Below are positions 31,508 to 42,365 of a stretch of 64,000 nt of DNA, in pieces. Location: assembly GCA_015178975.1 (NCBI GenBank), contig WHVD01000001.1, positions 248,001 to 312,000 on the forward strand. The letters run 5' to 3'. The position numbers were made by a program, and so were the translations under genes. This DNA is from Hysterangium stoloniferum (taxonomy: Eukaryota; Basidiomycota; Agaricomycetes; Hysterangiales; Hysterangiaceae). The notes beneath the pieces were generated by a model that was not told the DNA's origin, did not search any database, and saw only the letters and a program-made list of their open reading frames with translations. Positions within the stretch are counted from its first letter, which is position 1, and every line of letters starts with the position of its first letter.

Positions 31508-32823
31508 CTGCTCTAATGCTCTTCTGTCATGCATTTGATGTGTATGTCTTATTTGTCACATCACAACTTTTAGAATACTTGTTTTTAATCACATTTAGTT
31601 GTAGTTTGATCTTTGTCCCCTTCCTTTGACTCATCACAACTTCTTGCTTCCTTGATTGGCCTTCTGATCATCTGTTATACTTTTGTATAAAAACCCCCTC
31701 ATGTATACTATGGTTCTTCAGTTCAAATATCAACTTAGATTACACTCCTCTTGTTTAAATCCCCTTTACTCTTCCCCTAATACTCTCTAAGATGTTGTCA
31801 GCAAGCCACAACTCTTACCCACACAACTCTTAGTATTTTGGCCCAGTTGATTGAGCTAAGTGTTGTCTTTAGTCTCTATCATACTATTCACTCTGTCTCA
31901 AATACCAGAGCACCCTCACAGTTTGTGCAAGGGTGAAACGCATAAGTTGAAGCCAAGCTCCACTTGTCTTATAGAGTCAGACCTCCCAACTAGTATAATT
32001 TCTATTGTTGGCCCCCCAACATAGATCCCTCTTGCCCCATTTGACTCTAAATATTAACAGTATATTTGAACTCAAGCTTACAAACTGTTATTCTCTATTC
32101 ATGGACAACTGAAACCCCATCAACTCAAGATGAGAAGCTATCAGAAGAGTTATTCTCTATACCACTGATTGACAATATGTAAGATCCCTGTTAATGACAC
32201 TCCCAGACTATGTCTCAAATGTGTGAATCCTGGTGAGTCTGCCATGGCCTCTCCTGGTTCTCCTGAGTTCTGGTGGTAGTATTTTCCAACATGTACCACC
32301 TCCATTGATCCACACAATCCACAATAGCTCTTATCATAGTAGTCACCCCAGTGGCAGCCCATCTAGTTCTCATAGCAGTGGTCCTCCCAGTTTACACCAC
32401 AGTTTTGGTAGTGGATCCCCAAGTTCCTATCATAGTTCTCACCATAATAGTCATGGTGGCAGACCTCCAAGTTTGTCCCACCATAGTTCACATCACAGTT
32501 CCCATCATTCTGGCACACTCAGCTATTTAGTACTGTACAGTAGCTTAGTCATCACATGTATTCCGGTAGGGACTTTGTCATCCCCTCACCCACATGAAAT
32601 CCTGTTGCATATTTTTACACCTTCGACATTCCTTCAACTTTCCGACTCAATTTCTGACTCAACTTCCAACTCAACTTCCAACTCAACTATTCTTTGACAA
32701 TCTCAAATATCTTTGACTTGTCTCAGTTTGATGTCATTGACAATTTTTCTTTGATATCATATTATCATCATAGGTAAATGGTATATAGTATATAAGGGCA
32801 ATGACAGGAATGAAGGAAGCCAG
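31508..32823. other. Repeat debris and a Ser/His-rich low-complexity stretch
   Basis: A decayed LTR 3' box (cataagttgaagccaag) lies at about 31941. The bases 32320-32510 are imperfect short repeats around catcatagttc that translate as Ser/His/Gly runs. The bases 32515-32620 match 47270-47380 upstream of aquaporin 3. No gene can be supported. Confidence 0.45.
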
Positions 32824-33595
32824 TGTTAGGGTACCTACACAGCAGGTTTCTGGAGAAACCCGCGGAATATCCAGTAGGACTTGGCTTCAGCTTATAGGCT
32901 GCACCCTTGTGAGATCGTGTTGTCCAATTTCAGACAGGTGGACAGGAATCCCAGGTAGTCTGGGTGGGGTTCGTGGGTCAAGGGGTCGTAGGTCGGAGGT
33001 CGTGGGCTGAGAGGTTGTGAGTTGAGATAGGTAAGAGAGATAGATGTGCCGGAGCCCGTGGGCTCTGACTAGCATGAGCGGTGTAATTCAAGTAGGAGTT
33101 TAGAGTGGAAAATGTATTAGATTACTGGGGGGAATCTAAGCCGATTTTCTGACTGGATTGTATGTACAACATCTGCCAGACTAAATAGACCGTGGAATGA
33201 ATGACATACCAAATCCAGTAATAATGAAACAAAACTAGCAAAACATAAAACGAAAATAGTAAACACAAAATTTGGTGTTAGGAACGGGACGGAACAGAGC
33301 AGAGTCCGAATCATGACAGGTCATTTGACTAAAACAGGAACGGGGCTCTGTTAGAGGGATGACAGGTTTTACGAGCGGGGTCCAGTGACTGATGCATGGG
33401 ACGAGGTCGGACATAGACAGGGGTGGAGTCTGGTGGGTTTTCCAGTGACTGAAATGCAACATAACAAAGTCAAATGTAGACAAGTCTGACGTATGGAGTC
33501 CGGTGGGAATTCCGGTAAACTGACAATGGGTGCGTATAGGGCGCGTGTGTGTATAAGTTAGTGCCCGGAGTCCGGCGGGATTTCTGGTCATAACA
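32824..33595 (-). repeat. Family-A 3' LTR of the composite
   Basis: 772 bp, from TGTTAGGGTACC to TGGTCATAACA, in minus orientation with the 3' box at about 32880-32900 (GGACTTGGCTTCAGCTTATA). Confidence 0.85.
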
Positions 33596-33803
33596 GTACC
33601 CTCCCTTTATGCTGAAGTCCCAAAGAGGCTCTAGACCTCAATAAGGTTCTTGTCAGCTACGCGCATGTGTCAAAAGTCATGTCAGTTACACGTATGTGTC
33701 AAAGAGTCATGTGATCTGGAAGGTAAGGTTCAGATGCGACAAGCCTATATATAAATTTGAAAAAATAGAATTTCTTCTTCTTTATTACCCCCATCTTTGC
33801 CAT

Positions 33804-33935
33804 ATGGGTCCCAAACCAATGCCAAGAAGACCTATGCTGACCGCTGGGCCATCCATGGGCACTCCATATTGGGCGCCTCTTAGTGCAACCCAAATTTGGT
33901 GCAACAAGAGAAACAGTGCCAACTACGTGAGGAAG
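33804..33935 (+). pseudogene. N-terminus of an antisense gene in the family-A element
   Basis: This frame is antisense to the family-A element and starts about 200 bp from its polypurine tract, the same place as the antisense gene of gypsy-1. It reads MGPKPMPRRPMLTAGPSMGT and then SATQIWCNKRNSANYVRK. The gypsy-1 counterpart begins MNTGAKTIPVRLTVTPASG and then LNALERRRQLEARKK, so the layout (basic start, T-A/S-G-P box, Arg/Asn-rich helix) is alike. It is cut by the gypsy-2 LTR. A TATATA run lies about 55 bp upstream. Confidence 0.45.
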
Positions 33936-34669
33936 TGTTACAACCGTGTCGCGGCCATTTGGCCCCGAGGTTATCACCACCTATTGATGATTCAAGTTAT
34001 CGCTCAAGTCACCACATCGGAAACCATCGCCCCCGATGCTGACATATGCTTTCGTGGTGATCAAACTCCATTTACGCCCATGTCAAAATATACTCGTATT
34101 ATCTGGTTAAACTTTTGATACGTCCCTTTTATTATGTTGATCTGTTCTATCCTATGTTTCACATATGTCTATCTATATTTGTAGTCCTCGAACTATTTCC
34201 TTTTACTGTAATTCCACTCTCAGTTATCATTGGCCTCCAAACTAATCATAAACTTCCCGTTCCTAGTTGAGCTTATTGTCAATACCCTGTTCTGCTCTTC
34301 TCCTAGTTAGTATTTCCTAGACACTTGATACTTGTATATGAACCCGCTGTAGTTGTAGTTACTAGGCAATCAGAATATTGACTCAGAATACCCTCATAAG
34401 TCTGTAACAGTCTCATACTAAGGATCCCCTCATCCACCTTCGCATGCGCTCGCCCACTCCCGGCCCCGACCCCTTGGCCCGACACTTGACTTGTCCTTTG
34501 GTCCCGATCGGTATCTCGCTGAAAGGAACTCTTTAGGATTAGTCTTCGCCCATCTGAAATTTAAGGACACACTACGGATATTTGCAAGGGCACAGCACAT
34601 AAGCTGAAGCCAAGTCCTTCCGATCGGTCCCTGTCAGCCACCGACATTAGTCAGTTTTCAATTCCTAAC
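33936..34669 (+). repeat. gypsy-2 5' LTR (family B, decayed)
   Basis: It starts TGTTACAACCGTGTCG, is homologous along its length to the gypsy-1 LTR, and keeps GCAATCAGAATATTGACT at the predicted transcript start. The final CA, the primer-binding site and the first gag codons are deleted at about 34669. Confidence 0.85.
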
Positions 34670-35754
34670 TCCCCCGACAAGGGCAAAGATGTCAAAAATC
34701 CTCCATCCAACGATCGACTGCCACTTTCGGATCCCACCTCTGAGTATTTAGCAATCACTTTAGAAAGGTTGATGAATCATATGCTCGGAGAAGGCAAAAA
34801 GAAAGATCCGGAACCCCTGTGGTCAAAGGTCAATGCTCTGGAACCCTTCACGGGTTCCAACCCAAACAAAGTCTCTACTTTCCTCATGCAATGTCACTTC
34901 AATTTCTGCAATCGATCCGCCGCATTCTCCACAGACTCCCGAAAAGTCAACTATGCACTTTCATACTTGTCGGGATCTGCATTGAAATGGTTTGAACTGG
35001 TAGTGGACTTTCCAAGGAAGAGCTACTTTGGCTCAAAGATTGGAATGCTTTTGTTGAGGAGCTTGAAACCAACTTTGGCCTGTATGACCTGACTGGAGAA
35101 GCTGAGAACAGCCTCACAAATCTTCATATGAAGGACACGCAGCGCATCATGGACTACATCGTCCAATTCAATAATCTTGCAGCTTGTTGTCAGTGGGGCA
35201 ATCCCACTCTCCGCCACCAATTCTACACTGGTCTGCCATCCCGCCTTAAAGATGAAGTCCTGAAAGGAGAAGATGGCAAGCCAAAAACCCTGTCCTGTAT
35301 GCACCTCAAAGCTCAAAATGCGGACGCACGTTATTGGGAACGTCACACGGAAGTTGCCCACGAGACCTCCGTGGACAAAGTGAACAAGTCCATGGCCAAT
35401 AAAACCAACAACAACAACTCATCAACCAGCAACCAAAACTCCACACAATCCGACAAGAAGAATGAGAAAAAGTCTTCTAACAACAACAACAAGGACAACA
35501 ACAAAGGTCAACAGTCTGGCAAGCAAGCCGGAAAACCCGACCTCTCAGGCAAACTTGGACCCGATGGCAAATTGACCCCACAGGAAAGACAACATTGTAT
35601 GGACAATAACCTCTGTCTCTTGTGTGGGAAACCTGGTCATCGAGTCCCGGAATGTCCGCTGGCAAAAGCAAACTCTGCAAAGGGTCAAACAGCCAAGACC
35701 TCCACAGAAACCCCATCGAAGGACAAACCGGCTTCCGACTCGAAAAAAGAGTAA
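34670..35754 (+). pseudogene. gypsy-2 Gag, frameshifted
   Basis: Homologous to gypsy-1 Gag (ALEPFTGSNPNKVSTFLMQC; MKDTQRIMDYIVQFNNLAA; knuckle CLLCGKPGHRVPEC) but lacking the first 90 residues and shifted near 35010. It ends at the shared gag-pol junction TCG AAA AAA GAG TAA. Confidence 0.85.
35742..35749 (+). promoter_or_regulatory. Conserved -1 frameshift site of gypsy-2
   Basis: G AAA AAA G directly before the gag stop, in the same position as in gypsy-1 at 23654-23661. Confidence 0.55.
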
Positions 35755-38700
35755 GCAACCCCATGGACTCCACGCAGGTTGGGGGTTGCATTGCCTCTCC
35801 ACACATTCAAGAGTTTACCCACCTCAATGCATCCGCTCTTTCACATTCTGATTCATTTTTCATTAAACTTATGTCTAATATGATCCCAAAATTCGTTTTT
35901 TCAGCTCTTATAGATTCCAGCTTGACTCATTGTTTTTTAGATACAAAATTCATGCAAAGAAAATTGTTATCAACTTATCCGATAAATCCCATCGGTCTCC
36001 ACCTCTTCGAGGGCACAAGTAATTTGGTTGTTACCCAAGCTTGTGATTTATCCATCTGTTTCCCCTTTGGAACATCTTAATTGGTCACTTTCTGTGTGAC
36101 CTAGTTAGACTCAAGTTGCTTGGTGGTCCTTGGACACAACTGGCTTACCCGCTACAATCCGTTGATTGACTGGATAGCTAACAGTATAACATTCCAGACT
36201 CCTGCAGCAGCCGAGGAAACTGCACCCGATACAGCCTCCATGGCACCCATGGCCTTCCCGGCACCTGCAGTCTCGAGGATTCCTGTGATCCCTACAGCAC
36301 CTATGGCTTCCCCAGAACCCATGGCACCTCCGTCTATTTCTCTGATTAATGCTGCAGCTTTTATTAGGGCTACAAAAATGGATGGGTCCCAGGTGTTCAC
36401 TATCAACTTAAAAATTGATGAAGCAACTGGATGTTTTTCAACCCTGGTATCCGAATCTGAGCAAGCTGCTGACCTAGGAGGTGTCCCGGAGAAATATCAT
36501 GACTTCGCAGATGTTTTCAGCAAGTGAAAAGCTGACCGGCTTCCGCCCCACAGAGAATACAACTTAAAAATCAATCTCGAAGATGGCGCCCAGCCACCCC
36601 TAGGACATATTTATCCACTCTCGTCCACAGAATGTTCTGCAATCCACGATTTCCTGGATGAACATTTGTCCATAGGTTTTTCTGACCCTCAAAGTCTCCT
36701 TTTGGAGCACCTGTTCTGTTTGTCAGAAAAACGGATGGATCCCTTAGACTATGTGTTGATTTTAGAGGACTCAATGCTGTCACCAAAAAGGATAAGTATC
36801 CACTTCCACTTATCTGATCTGCTCGATGCTCCATGGAATGCCCAGATTTACACCAAAATAGATCTCAAACATGCCTATCATTTGGTCCAGATCACTGCAG
36901 GCGATGAATGGAAAACCACTTTTAGAACCCGCTATGGGGCCTTTGAGTGGTCAGTGATGCCCTTTGGACTCACCAATGCTCCATCTGTTTTTCAGCATTT
37001 TATCAATGACATTTTCTCCGACATGCTTGATGTATGCATTATTGTTTACTTGGATGACATTCTTATCTACTCCGAGGACCCTGCAGAACATGACAAACAG
37101 GTCCATGAAGTTCTCTGGAGACTCAGACAACATGGTTTATTCGCAAATGGTAAAAAATATACTTTGACACGGACTCTGTGGAATACCTGGGCTTCATAAT
37201 GGGACCCGACAGACTCTGCATGGACAAAACTAAAGTACAAGTCATCAAAGATTGGCCAGAACCCTGAAAAGTTAAAGATATATGTACAATCCTTCCTCAG
37301 CTTTGCCAATTTTTACAGATGGTTTATCCGCAGATATTCTGACATCATGGTACCCCTTACCCGTCTTACGTGTAAGGATACTCTGTGGAATTTTAATGAT
37401 AAGTGTCAAAAAGCTTTCAATCTTTTAAAAAATTCTTTTTCCTCAGCTCCTATTCTGTTGCATTGGAAACTGGACTTCCCACTCATTGTTGAAATGGATG
37501 CCTCGGATTATGCGCTTGGAGCCATTCTGTCTATCCAGGACTCCAACAGAGAAGTCCACCCCATGGCTTTTCTGTCCCGGACTTTTACCAGAGCAGAGCT
37601 CAACTATGATGTTCATGATAAGGAACTCCTGGCAATATTTTCAGCTTTCAAAGCGTGGTGACACTATTTGGAAGGCTCAGGAACTCCGATTGACATTGTA
37701 ACAGATCACAAAAACCTGGAATACTTTTCTACTACAAAATGTTTGACCCGTCAGCAGGCCTGCTGGTCTGAATATCTATCTGCTTTCAATATAATTATCC
37801 ACTTTCGACCTGGCCATCTCAGCAGCAAACCCGACACTTTAACTAGATGATGGGACATCTATCCTAAAGAGGGGAACAACGACTATGCCATGGTAAACCC
37901 GCACAACCTGAAACCCATTTTCACAAATCAACAACTTACCGCATCAGTCCATGCAACTTTCCTCATCAATCCCATTGTCTGTCGAATTATCATTATGGGT
38001 ATTGAGAAGTTACATCAAGATATTCTATCGGCAATTCCACTAGACCCGATAACTAAAGCTCACCTTGACAATCCCATGGACCCCGATCAACCCCAGTGGT
38101 CTCTTGATCAGCATGGTTTCATTAGACTTGACAATCAAATCTATGTACCAGACTTTGACAGCCTCCGCCTCAGGATCCCTCAATACAAACATGATCATCC
38201 ACTCTCTGGACATTTCGGGTACAACAAAACTCTATCATTAATAAGAAGAGAATACACTTGACCCGGACTCTGTGGATTCATTAAGCACTATTGTAAATCT
38301 TGCACTACTTGTCCCTGCTTAAAATCTCAGTGACACAAGCCATACGGCCTTTTGAAACAACTCCCAGTACCAGAACACCGATGGAATTCTATCTCTATGG
38401 ATTTCAGGGAACACCTACTGGATTCCGAAGGCTTTTCTGCCATTCTAGTCATTGTTGATAGGTTCTCAAAACAAGGTATATTCATCTCTACTTATGATAC
38501 AATTACGTCTGTGCAGTTAGCAGAACTTTTTATTATCCATGTATTTTCCAAGCACAGAGTTCCGTCCCACGTAACTTCCAACCGAGGATCAGAGTTCGTA
38601 TCTCACTTCTTTAGATCCCTCGGGAAATCCTTGGACATGAAATTACATTTCACATCTGGAAGGTGATGGACAAACCAAATGCATCAATCAGACATTGGAA

Positions 38701-40998
38701 TAATATCTCCACGTATATTGCAATTACCAACAGGACAATTGGAAATCCTTGTTACCACTTGCAGAATTTGCTTACAACAATGCACCTTCGGCCACTACTG
38801 GCATTTCCCCGTTCTTTGCAAATAAAGGATATAATCCAAATATTACAGTACATCCAGAACAAAATCTTGCCTCTGCTCGCGCTCAAGAGTTCACCGTGGA
38901 CCTCCACAAGGAACTCCAGACTGCAATAAAGTCCACCCAAGAGCAATACCAACATTCAGCAGACAAACTGTAATGTATTAGGCTTAATTTAATACTTATT
39001 TTCTGAAAAAGGAGTCCAATGCTCAATCAAAATGTGCAAATACTGAATTCACTGCAAGGTAAAATAATTTAAGTATTTGATATTAATCAGTGGCAGCCTT
39101 GATAGACTTAGAACCCCTGAAGTCAAGAGTTTACTTGAATATATGCACCCTACTTCACAAAGAAGGTTTTGAGAGCTGCTTGTGCAAGCTTGTTCTTTTT
39201 CTGTGATAACAACTACTAAAATAAGAATAACAATTTACTGATTCCGAAGCTAGATTTAACTTCAATGCTAGCTAGTTTATATATATATTATACTATTTAT
39301 CAAACAGTAAAAATATTTATAAACAGGTCAAAAGATTAGATATAGAATAAAACACTATTTGGCTAATATATGCTTTATTTACACTAACCTACAGGGTCTA
39401 CTGTGATACTAACTTATCAGGATCTTAATGTAGTCTTAGGATCTTGCAAGGATATTCTCAGTATTTATTTATGCTCAAACACTTTAAGATGTTTTGTGAA
39501 TATGCTTTACTGATTCACAATAAATGAGCAAGGGAACAGGGATTATTTGTAATGTAATAATCAGTCAAATTACTCAACAAGAGGTGACTGAAGTTTTAGA
39601 TTACAAATAACAAGAAATGTAACAAGGATTATTTGCAATGTAATAATCAGTCAAATTACTCAACAAGAGGTGACTGAAGTCTTAAACTACAAATAACAAG
39701 ATATGTAACAAGCAGTCAAATTACTCAACAAGAGGTGACAGGGAATCCTAGGTGCCAGATGCTCAACTAAGAGGTGGCAATAAACTGCTAGTTGCAGTGA
39801 CACACTGATGTGTTGATAAATGGGTTGATAAAATGAGTTATATTTCATGGCTGGAGCAGAGCTCCTTATATACACTGAGATCTGAGACATTTAGAGACAT
39901 ATTGAACTTTATTTCTATCCTATTTTAGCTATTTTACTTGGAATGTTTTAGACATTTCCGCCATTCTCTATTGTAGCATATATGATGACATAATATATGA
40001 CATAATATATGACATAATATTCCTGTGCTAGTGCATGTGACACCCATCGTGCCTTGTGACTGTCACGTGCCCTTGTGACTGTCACTCATTGTGACGACGG
40101 TCACTTGTTGTGACGCCCGGTCACTCATTGTGACGAATATTCCCGCACATTGTGTAATAAGTGCCAGGTGGCCAGTTTGAAGATATATAGTTAAAAAAGA
40201 ATAAAAGGTAGAAATTTTGTAGCTCCCTCAATTTATAAGATAAAAATACGATATAAATTGCATAAATTCAATATAAATCAAGAGAATATTGTAACAATTT
40301 TAATAATCGTGATATAAGTACATTTTAACAGCCTTTGTTAAGAATTTCATTTTGGGAAATTTGTGAAAAATAGAAAAAACCTTTAAAATACATAACACAA
40401 ACACCAGATCCCACCACCAAACTTCAAGATTGGCGATCATGTTTTTGTCAAAGCTCAATTCTTCCGGACTATCCGTCCATCAAAAAAGCTTGCTGAAAAA
40501 TATTTAGGTCCTTTTGAAATTATTGCACAAGTAGGTTCAGTTTCTTGGACCCTACAGCTTCTGGACAGCATATGCGCAGTACACCTGGTATTTCATGTTT
40601 CTATGTTAGAACCTTGTACTGCTAACACTATCCCAGATCACATGCAATCTCCGCCTCTTCCGGTCATTATTGATGGAGAACCCAAGTTTGAAATCTCACA
40701 AATTTTAGATTCAAAAATTGACAAGTGTCGACACACTTGTAAACTGCTTTACTTGGTCAAGTGGGCGGGTTATGAGGGCACCGATGAAGAAACCTCATGG
40801 ATTTTGGCCACGGAACTCGGTAATGCCACAGAAATCATTACTGACTTTCATACAGCTTACCCACTCAAACCTGGACCACTATCATCTCTGACCACACCCC
40901 ACGGACCCCATGTTACATTTGGACTTATTTTCATTATTCCCTGTCGCCCTATGTCTCTCTTTGCTTTTACAGGTTCTGACATGTTTTCAAGTCCTTAA
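35747..40998 (+). pseudogene. gypsy-2 Pol with chromodomain, many stops, split by a family-C LTR
   Basis: All domains of gypsy-1 Pol can be followed: protease (damaged, ALIDSSLTHCF), RT (YLDDILIYS), RNase H (EMDASDYALGAIL), integrase and chromodomain (LLYLVKWAGYEGTDEETSW at about 40745-40800). Breaks include a TAA near 36078, TGA at 36526, 37265, 37659, 37848, 38259 and 38331, and shifts near 36690, 37180 and 38665. Four of the TGA codons stand where gypsy-1 has CGA. Pol resumes after the LTR at 38969-40397. Confidence 0.9.
38969..40397 (-). mobile_element. Solo LTR family C (minus), target duplication CAAAC
   Basis: It starts TGTAATGTATTAGGC and ends AATACATAACA, 1429 bp, with CAAAC at 38964-38968 and 40398-40402. 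The ends are the inverse of the family-C LTR at 19463. It interrupts pol codons between SADK and PPPNFKIGDHVFVK, and the frame rejoins exactly when it is set aside. It holds a 72-bp direct repeat at about 39530-39700 and a cluster of GTGAC boxes at about 40030-40135. Confidence 0.88.
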
Positions 40999-41081
40999 GT
41001 GGATCTTCCACAGACTTTGATTTTTATGTTTTTCACGCCTTACTTTTATTTTCAAAAATTATTAAACTTTTATATTTTATT

Positions 41082-41915
41082 TCAATCTACATTTATGGGG
41101 CTATGTTTCTGCCCAACCTCAGCCATCTCCTCAGGGAGCTCCGCGACCTCCACGGGAACCCCATCCTCATCCGACCCGGCATCCTCAGAACTCCCGACTT
41201 GCAGCTCTTCATATATATAGCTGCCATACTCCACCAGGAACTTCCAAAACTCCTCATGGAGTCCGCAAAGCTCCTTTGCCACCACAATTTGGACTTTGTT
41301 ACTCTTCCAGAGCAACTCATTTTGGACCTCTAAGCCCTCGGTGATCCATCCCAAGACTTCGTCCAACCCAGAAAACCTGTCCAACTGATGTCTTGCGCCC
41401 TGGACCCCGTGGCCTGCTCGTGAACCAAAGAGCACCTTGCTTTGAGGTGCGCGCATTGGTAGCAGCCTGGACCCTGCCCGGACTTTCGGTTGCATTCCGT
41501 GTTCCAGTCATTACAACCAAAACACCGTGGGTCATTCCATGTCGGTAGGTGGACTGGTGCCACCTTCCTTGCCTTCTGTTGATATGGTTAGTTCCCTGGA
41601 TATCCCATGGACCTGAGACTTACCTTTTGGGGGTTCTCTGGCTCCCCCTCAGACTCTGATTCTACCTCTGTCACTTTGCACTGAAATTACTAAGTCAGTT
41701 ATACTTGACAAGTTGAAATGTTGGGACTTACTTTGCCCGCAGCAACCGCAGCCCTGTCCGCAGCTGCCTGCACTTTCTCTGCAGCCACCCACACAGCCTC
41801 CTCCTCATCTTTTTTCTTCTGCCTTGCAGCCTCTTCCTCCGCAGCCAATGCCACCTGGTACTCCCTGTCCAGGGCCTCCTTGGCCTCTCTGGCCTCCTTC
41901 TCTGCTTCCTGTTAA
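41082..41915 (-). pseudogene. Antisense Zn2Cys6-like gene of gypsy-2, truncated
   Basis: Three minus-strand exons are visible: about 41915-41742, a Glu/Ala coiled coil (EAEKEAREAKEALDREYQVA) ending at GTAAGT; about 41679-41630, an acidic short exon (VTEVESESEGEPENPK) ending at GTAAGT; and from about 41575 an exon with CFGCNDWNTEC, then after nine residues CYQCAHLKARC, spacing C-X2-C-X6-C-X9-C-X2-C-X6-C. The helical tail (41495-41082) is in another frame, so a shift or lost splice occurred. The start codon is gone: the copy is cut at 41911 by an LTR scrap. Same exon plan and place as in gypsy-1. Confidence 0.65.
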
Positions 41916-42022
41916 GAACTGAAAACTGACTAATGTCGGTGGCCGACAGGCAATGGGTGTGTATAGGGTGTGGGTGCATATAAGTTAGTGCCCGGAGTCT
42001 GGCGGGATTTCCAGTCATAACA
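41911..42022 (-). repeat. Scraps of family-B and family-A LTR ends
   Basis: The bases 41911-41950 are the first 40 bp of a minus family-B LTR (TGTTAAGAACTGAAAACTG). The bases 41951-42022 are the end of a minus family-A LTR (to CAGTCATAACA). Confidence 0.75.
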
Positions 42023-42027
42023 GCCAG

Positions 42028-42365
42028 TCAGAAAACCTGTATCTTAATCTGTATTATTACTATTATATTATTAATTTGACTTCTATCTGAGATTTCTTTG
42101 ACATAATTATTTGTGAGCCTCTATGTCCTATCTTTTCCTCACACTTTATCAACAGGACAAATTAATACTTCATCAAACGAGGTATCTGCATTTGATATTG
42201 TTGTATATTCTTCCATTGTTTATTCCACTTTATTGAGTAAAATGCAATTCGTGTCAATACTATAGCAGGCACATCTCATAGTTCTGCATCAATTCCCAAA
42301 CCAAGTCTCAGGACAGCACTCAATTTTGGCCACCACAATGCTGTTGGTGACACTGAAGCCACTTT
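42028..42365. other. No gene seen
   Basis: AT-rich stretch with no recognisable frame or repeat. Confidence 0.5.

Larger units (their letters stand above)
32824..42022 (-). mobile_element. Composite: family-A element (minus) with gypsy-2 inside, duplication GCCAG
   Basis: GCCAG stands at 32819-32823 before TGTTAGGG and at 42023-42027 after CATAACA. The left end is a full family-A LTR. The right end keeps only the last 72 bp or so of a family-A LTR in the same orientation. Beyond the left LTR the minus strand shows a polypurine tract (AAAGGGAGGGTAC), so 32824-33595 is a true 3' LTR of a minus-strand element, the only family-A copy here with internal sequence. Most of that interior is replaced by gypsy-2. 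Confidence 0.65.

Noticed and set aside
32233-32697. 154-codon Ser/His-rich ORF
   Set aside because: It is made of short imperfect DNA repeats, shows no fold or conserved motif, and its downstream part matches non-coding spacer at 47.3 kb.
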